From: Lichina pygmaea
Taxonomy: Eukaryota; Ascomycota; Lichinomycetes; Lichinales; Lichinaceae
Direction: 5' to 3'
DNA: 64,000 nucleotides
Assembly: GCA_963422465.1 (NCBI GenBank)
Contig: OY730175.1
Span: 2,914,001-2,978,000 of the forward strand
In this document: positions 58,164 to 64,000 of the stretch, piece after piece
How the letters are laid out: every line of letters begins with the position of its first letter
Numbering within the stretch: position 1 is the stretch's first letter
Notes under the pieces: generated by a model
The model's input: only the letters and a program-made list of their open reading frames with translations
What the model was told of the DNA's origin: nothing
Database searches by the model: none
Program-made: the position numbers and the translations under genes

Positions 58164-60934
58164 CTATTGTAGTAATTTGGTGGTTTTAATTAGGGTGTTG
58201 TTTTCATTAGCATGATAGACACTCTCTTGGAAGAAGAGTGTTCTGTACATACTGAAGAGTGGAGGGAGAGGTGTCAGCCTCCACAGGCACAGGTACCTCG
58301 ACGTACGTAATATACCGAGGTACGTACGTACATACATACAACTCCTGTGCTCGACTGTGCTCGACTGTGCTTGACTGTGCTCACCTGCCCTGCATCTTGC
58401 GACGACGACCAACCTCCGAGGCTGGAGCTCGCCTAAAGTTTTCACATCTCACTCTCTCGTACCGTACGTATGTATGTTATGTACGGAAGTACGTAACGTA
58501 CGTACGTACTTCAGAGCTCAGACAATTCGGAAAGTGCGGGATGACCCGGGCTCAAGCCAGCTTAGCCTGCTCGTTTGATCCTGAGGAACTGGAAACACCT
58601 CCATATACGTACGTACGAGGTACGTTACGTACGTAGTGCGGCTGGACAGAGCGAATGCGTGATCAACGATCACCACCGCCCACGGTCTGGACTCGATCAG
58701 CTCCTCAAGAGAAGCAGGCTTGGCTGTTTCAACCACGACGTCGCCCTTGGCATCGGCAAGCTGCTCCGGTCGTCGTCCCTGATCGAGGACATCCGTCGTG
58801 ATTCAGCTCCATTGGCACAGCGCACAGACATCGTCGCGGGTCGGTACTCGAATGCCGGTATTTGGCTGGCGACAGAGCTTGAAACGCCCAAAGCCGGCTT
58901 GACGGCGGCGGCGGCGTCCAATGAGGTCGAGGCGGGCGCGGAAACCTCCCGCCACGGCAAGTGCGAAGGGCCGCCTTAGGTTTTCTGAATGCTCCACGGC
59001 ACGAACGATACGTACGAGTACGTTACGTACGAAGTACGGACATGGGCGAGCCGATGTTGCCGTTCGGACATGTGGGAGTCTTGAGATTCGTTCGACGAAA
59101 AATGGCCATCCCGTCCGCGCAACAATCGGCATGGGCTCGCAGTGGAACGGGCAAAAGGATAGCTCACACCAAAGCGACCCTTATCGTCAGTCATCCCGAA
59201 CATCGCATCTCTAACCCCGGCAGACGAACAACAATAGGCTCGCGATCGTGGCATGTCAGTGCTAATGGCAGCCTCTGCTCCGGGAAGACCGCACGACCGA
59301 GGCCCAAATCAAGATTGTTGTCCTCGACTTTGGAGCCATACTGAACATAGGGTTGTACTACACAGATGTGATGTGGATAGCAAATTTAAAGCAGCTTCCA
59401 AAAGCTCAAACACTGTACCATGGCAACCATAGCCGTTCAGAAGATGCCGATGGAGACACGGACTCACCCGCTGGGTCGCAGTCGACAGCACGGTACGTAC
59501 GTATGGCGCGGCACCCTCCCACCCCCAATTTTGGATTCCAGTACGTCTCCGGGCTCTTCCAGCTCGTCCAACAGGCATGTGCGGTAGAGGACAGCAATCG
59601 CATCAGTACATTACAAGTGTGGTGCACTGACCACATGCCTTCCCAGCTTGCCAGATCAAAGGCCAGATGGAGAAATAATGGCAACAGCGGGGGGTTTGTT
59701 CCCAAATGCACCTGCCATCCCGCTCTTGAGGGGATTCATCACAGATCTGGTCCCCCAGCGGGCCGCACAGCGGTCTACGTATTACCGGTGGCACACTCCA
59801 AGAGTCTCGGCGCACGAGGTGCAGCAAAAGCAAATGCCGGCGGAAACGGTGCGGAAGCTGATGTAGGCGTGGCGCCGAGATGTCAAAAAGATAGGGACAA
59901 CATTGTGGCTTGAACGCTCCCGCTTTACCAACGGTCTTCGTTGACATCTCGCCTGTGCTCTCTCGTTGCTCTGTCGGTACGTACACGACCGTGGCTGCTT
60001 CGGGTGGGATGTAGGTATCGTACGCACGAGTATGGGCCCCTCCTGGCGAAAATACTTCCGGGCGCGGCTACGACGGCAGGAAATACCTCTTCGGCGTGCT
60101 TCCCGTACCAGTCTTCTTGGGTACCAGTCTGTCCTCCGGCTGCAGCTTGAAGTGGACCACCCAGCGCTGAGTACGGATCTACCTGCCTTCTGAATGGCTA
60201 CAGGCTTCGACAGTACAGCCGTCAGACTTCTGGTGAGCGGCCTCGATTGAGTTAGGAAAATATTCCGCACTGGATCGTTGGCCCCGGCTTGCTGGGTATA
60301 CATGTCACTCGCAGCCTTTCGTCGGCGGGGCAGAGATGCTAGCTCTACCAGTCCTGGGAGTGGAAACATCTTGTGTTCGGTATCGCCCAATAGGAAAATT
60401 GATGGCACCTGGGCATGGTGGGGCTGGGGCTTTGTCCTCCCTTTGGGTTCATGGACGCGGTACGTACGTACGTACGACTACGTACGGCCGATTCTATGTC
60501 ACTCTGCTGTGTGGCGACACCTATTTCGACCGTCACGCATATGCATCCATCGGCCGGGGGACACGAAGGCCCTTCTGCTGTACACGAGCATTACCTGGAA
60601 GCCATCGTGGTTTAACTCCTGTCGCAGGCTAGCACCAAGGGAAAGACGACACGCTGGCTGGGACGGAACATTAAATACCTTGGAGAAGTAATCCTGCGCC
60701 CATTCGACCAATATTCAGGTTTGCGGCTTCGCCCTGGCAAAAGTCGACAGCCAGTAGCGCTACATCCGTTCGAGTGTACACGCTGCCATCAGCAACGAGA
60801 CGTATCAGGTGCTAAGAAGGGAGAGGACGATTGCTAAGCCGTCATTCCACTCGTGGAACTCGCTGGCCTTTCTCGGACCAGGACCTCGCAGCCGAGGTCA
60901 ACTACAGTGGGTGCTAAAGCACATCCGCATTGTC
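58164..60934. other. Non-repetitive region with ACGT microsatellites, no supported gene
   Basis: G+C-richer than the transposon block. I looked at frames on both strands and found none with recognisable domains; the longest (59353-59913 plus, 186 codons; 59782-60408 minus, 208 codons) have low-complexity, shadow-like composition. A plus-frame stretch near 59310 (IKIVVLDFGAILNIG) and a minus stretch near 58640-58790 (ETAKPASLEELIESRPW) look faintly protein-like and could be decayed or short exons. The clearest features are clusters of TACG/CGTA repeats at 58302-58335, 58461-58510, 58603-58635, 59008-59040, 59492-59504, 59975-59984 and 60459-60486. Confidence 0.45.
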
Positions 60935-60935
60935 G

Positions 60936-60966
<31 letters not shown>

Positions 60967-60968
60967 GG
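60935..60968. repeat. (GA)n microsatellite in the 5' region of the zinc-finger gene
   Basis: About 34 bases of GAGA repeat, ending some 37 bases before the ATG of the downstream zinc-finger gene. GA/CT tracts are common in fungal leaders and promoters, so a regulatory role is possible but not shown. Confidence 0.9.
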
Positions 60969-61004
60969 CGAAGACAGGACCAAGAACATAAGGACGTCTC
61001 CATC

Positions 61005-62225
61005 ATGGGCCCAAGCAACAGAACAGAGTCAATGGAGCCAACATACACGCCAACTACTCGACGTGTCAGCAAGGCCAGAAAGGGCAAGCGAGTTCACGTC
61101 TGCGATAAATGCGAGAAGGCAAGTGCGCATGACAGCGGATGGTGGAACCCTCTTTCTAATGTTGCCGTGATCAGGTCTTCACCCGAGCAGAGCACTTGAG
61201 GTAAAGGCTTTCAGAAATGTGTTTCCCTTGTCCATCTCTGTTCTCTAGGGCCGTCTTGCTGACCAAGGCTTTGTGTCATCAAACGTCAGACGACATCAGC
61301 TGAACCACTATGCACACGCTGTTCATCGATGTGATTTTGCTGGTTGTTCTCGGACGTTTCAGCGTCCCGACCTCCTAGCACGCCACATGGAGAGGCAGTA
61401 TGTGTGAATCTAATCTCGAGGGCGAGGATGAGAGGCGCCCTTTAGCTTTGTTGACTCGGCATCAGTGGTTCTCGACTCAGCGGTGCTGTTCGTAAGCCGG
61501 CCGACGAGAGAAAAAGCAGGAGCTCTCCATCACCATCGAGCCCGATCCAGATTGCATCCAATCCTGCCATGACGCCCGCTCGATATGCTCCGGCGATAGC
61601 CGCTGTTCACGATCGTCGGATGCTGCTGGCCAGTCAAGACGCTCAAAACGTACAGACCTGGGGGCCGGATCCCACCGCAGTGGCGTATTTGGCCCATCCC
61701 ATATCGACTGCGACCACGTCCTGCAACCCGGTGCATCCGTTGACGTCGCCTCCGGGGGCGACGGCCGGCAACGCGACTCTACCGCCAGAGCCTCTGCGAC
61801 AGCCACCGCAGGGCTGCTCATCAAGCTATTCTAGCTCGACGCCCGCATACGCCATGATCGGCGCAGCTACGACGATGCCGGACTATGCCATGCCTGCGGT
61901 CACTGCCGGTCCGACTTCCACTTCTTCATCTGTCTCGCCCCTCTTCAAGCTTATCCCGACCATGTCGTTGTCAGGACACTGCCTTCCCCCCGTTTCGGCA
62001 GGGCACTGGGTCGATGTGACGGAACCTGCATCGACGTGGTCAGTGGCCGAGTTGGTCCATCCGCCGAGCGCCATTGCGGACGGGAGATCGTACACGCTGC
62101 TGGCCGGACATCATGCCGGTCCGCCGGTGTCGTCCGCTTCATCGTCTGCATCGCGGTTGACCTTATCCGCCGGCTGCTCGTATCAAAGCTCGGTCAGCGT
62201 GGCACACGACCGTCCTATATGGTGA
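61005..62225 (+). CDS. C2H2 zinc-finger transcription regulator, four exons
   Basis: Host gene assembled from exons 61005-61118, 61176-61200, 61268-61397 and 61481-62225 (337 aa). Exon 1 gives MGPSNRTES and a basic stretch RRVSKARKGKR before the first finger cysteines (CDKCEK). Intron 1 has a GC donor (AAG/GCAAGT), introns 2 and 3 have GT donors, and all end in AG. Exon 2 gives VFTRAEHL. Exon 3 gives RRHQLNH and the second finger, CDFAGCSRTFQRPDLLARHMER, whose last His is completed across intron 3. The 250-residue C-terminal part is Ser/Thr/Pro/Ala-rich, as in activation regions. This arrangement is known from fungal C2H2 regulators, many of which carry a fungal-specific regulatory domain further on. 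Oddity: keeping the frame at intron 2 adds seven residues (SFVSSNV) inside finger 1. Splicing at the better-placed AG at 61288-61289 would be one base out of frame, so finger 1 may be damaged or the intron mis-modelled. The stop at 62223 could be bypassed by a GTGACT donor at 62220. Confidence 0.7.
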
Positions 62226-64000
62226 CTCCAACGGATGATAGGTGCCAGTACCCTTAGCCGACGAAAACTACAAAGGCGACAGCGTCTCGGACAGGCTTGA
62301 CCGGCCAACACCACCACAGCTTCTTTCCACCTCGGATGCCAGTCATCTCCAGAACGCAGCTCGCTCATTATACCCCTGACTCCGTCTCCCTTTTCAGTTT
62401 CGGAAAGGGCTTCTTCTACGGCTGTTGAATCGTGGTGCTTCGCACATCTCGCGACTCTCAAATCCGCGGCGGGTCGTTTGTTCGAATCCCTGCCGTCCAC
62501 CCACCATTTTGCTGCTTGTCGATCTATCTTGCGTCTGAATCTTTTCATGCCTTCTTCATATTTACCAGAGCAATGTCCACCGCATCTGAGCCTCCTGTAC
62601 CAAACCCATTCCCTTGCCACTTCCCTTGACTGTGACATCCACCTTGCCACGTCGTGAGATTGCAGATCTAAATCTGCTGCAGTTTCTTTCACTGTGCTTG
62701 TCATGCCTGTCATCTATCACTAGCCTGCCGCACGTGATACATCCATTTCAGGGTCGGACGATGATACCGGGGCAGTAGAACGACTGACAGTTTGTCCGGA
62801 TTCCGGCCTGAGTTTTCTTACTGCGTTGGTTTCTCGTCTGTTGAGGAACAGCCATCATCACAGTCATGAGCGGCTTCGGTACGATGAGAGATGGGTTCAA
62901 TGCAGTCATAGCCTTTGAAGAGCTGAACCCAACAACTTCCGCGTAGGTGTGCCTCGCAGCGATGGCTCTGTTCTGAAAGAAGTTGCAGATTTCAGAAGAT
63001 AACGCCAGTGCCTGTGAAATTGTAGAATCAGCTCAGAAGCTGTAGGCTGACCAGGTTTGGGAGTCCTCGACGATATGAAACCCAGCATTTTCATTGCTAG
63101 AATAGCAACCATAGCAGCTCGACGTATACGCTGCGTACCATGTACAGCACTGGTAGCGTGACAGCACAAGTCAGTCAGCAGGCCAGACTCTCCACAACAG
63201 CAGTAGAACATTCTAAATCTTCTTCTTTGCTGTACTGTACCATACCATAGTAACTCCAAGATGCTCACACTGTTCTTTACTGTCTTGTGTCGAAAGCGTA
63301 ACATTCAACCTTGACCGGTCGTCATGATTCAAGCCGCTTCAGCTGAGGCGAACAGCTCTGGCGATATATGCTTCGACCTGCTCCTCCTCTTAGTGCTCCT
63401 CCACTTGCAAGTGCTCTCTCCAGTCCTTGACGCTGCGCCTGCTCCTAGGGCTGCGTCTACTGAACACAGTGGCATAGGATAACTCAACCTCGGCTCTTGG
63501 TGCTTTCTCCGCGATCTCTTAAGGTCTCGGGGTCTCGGGGTCTCGGGGCTTCCTCGGAGATTTCTCAGTAAGTTTCTTCAGTTCTAGACTCCCACGGCTT
63601 CTTACCGGCAGTGCCTCGGTTCCTACAGTATAGGCGCCTCGGCGATGATGATTTCACCTGTTTGTTCCAAACCATCAGAGTATGCTGCCGCAAGGGGTAC
63701 GGTACATCAGATTGTTTATAAGACATATCGATCAATAAGAACACCTCTAGTTCTATCAGAAAGCAAGGCTGCCCGCGACTTTGGGCAGATATCAGGATAG
63801 CCAGAAGTCGAACATCAGTGATATAGGTCATCGTGGTTGGCTTGACTACGGCGATGCCATTTTGAGTGACTCGGAGTCGTACCTCGTAGTTCAATGGGAG
63901 TGAGACATGTCAGTCCTTGTGACTGTTCTGGATCCAGTGTTGATCAGATCCGGATAGAGTCTTGAGTGCCTTGCCCATGCCAGGAGAAACAAATCTTGCA
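62226..64000. other. Right-hand region without supported gene
   Basis: Open frames at 62183-62713, 62906-63304 and 63565-63894 (all minus) have no domain I recognise, and the first overlaps the zinc-finger gene. A small direct repeat GGTCTCGGG (three times) lies at 63525-63549. The frame at 63565-63894 begins with a plausible MNYEVRLRVTQNGIAVV but has no recognised relative. A tRNA-like TTCGAATCCC motif at 62481-62490 lacks a matching stem. Confidence 0.4.

Noticed and set aside
59281-59400. Possible STAS/sulfate permease remnant (IKIVVLDFGAILNIG)
   Set aside because: Only one short stretch resembles the motif; upstream and downstream sequence does not match the family.
59782-60408. 208-codon minus-strand open frame
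   Set aside because: Arg/Ser-rich, shadow-like composition with no domain, no splice support and overlapping other equally long frames.
62432-62510. Possible tRNA gene (TTCGAATCCC motif)
   Set aside because: The bases flanking the loop do not pair as a T-arm and no A box or acceptor stem fits.
62183-62713. 176-codon minus-strand frame after the zinc-finger gene
   Set aside because: Overlaps the end of the supported plus-strand gene and shows no domain or codon pattern favouring it.
63324-63482. Small 53-codon leucine-rich frame resembling a signal peptide
   Set aside because: The hydrophobic run follows a polar N-terminus and nothing else supports coding; likely chance.

Overview
The window looks like a repeat-rich block of a filamentous fungal genome, probably an ascomycete (Pezizomycotina). 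The evidence is short GT-AG introns of 75-144 bases, a Fot1/pogo-type DDE transposon, Tad-like LINEs with a zinc-knuckle ORF1, chromodomain Ty3/gypsy elements and a fungal-type spliced UBC12 gene. The species cannot be named from the sequence. About 57 kb is nested mobile DNA. The only host genes I can support are UBC12 (49500-50387, minus) and a C2H2 zinc-finger regulator (61005-62225, plus).

Layout. 1-7450: two LINE copies lie tail to tail, A on plus (cut by the window edge) and B on minus with ORF1 and ORF2. 7451-10205: pieces of two gypsy-type fossils. 10206-21269: LINE fragment H, then one long LINE copy (C) split by a solo LTR (10740-11092) and by a gypsy element (12126-18751, target duplication GAGTG); a tRNA-derived SINE ends it at 21270. 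21706-22807: sequence I cannot assign. 22808-26937: LINE D. 26938-37230: a gypsy fossil (X) carrying a second gypsy (28688-34793, target duplication ATAGT) and two short LINE tails. 37231-46647: gypsy fossil Y carrying a miniature LTR element (39159-39771), LINE F, and LINE E, which itself carries a SINE. 46648-49499: ORF1 of an unrelated LINE, split by a pogo transposon, next to the 3' end of UBC12. 51435-58163: a copia fossil split by a nearly whole, very young gypsy (52137-57460, identical LTRs, target duplication CCAAG). 58164-64000: single-copy-looking DNA with the zinc-finger gene and scattered ACGT-type microsatellites.

How the parts relate. The LINE and the SINE share the same 3' tail, so the SINE is very likely mobilised by the LINE machinery. 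Three separate gypsy elements carry, between the chromodomain and the 3' LTR, an antisense gene for a small cysteine-cluster plus coiled-coil protein that faces away from the 3' LTR. This repeated arrangement is the most interesting signal in the window. Several LTR families also show primer-binding sites complementary to their own LTR, as in Tf1-type self-priming.
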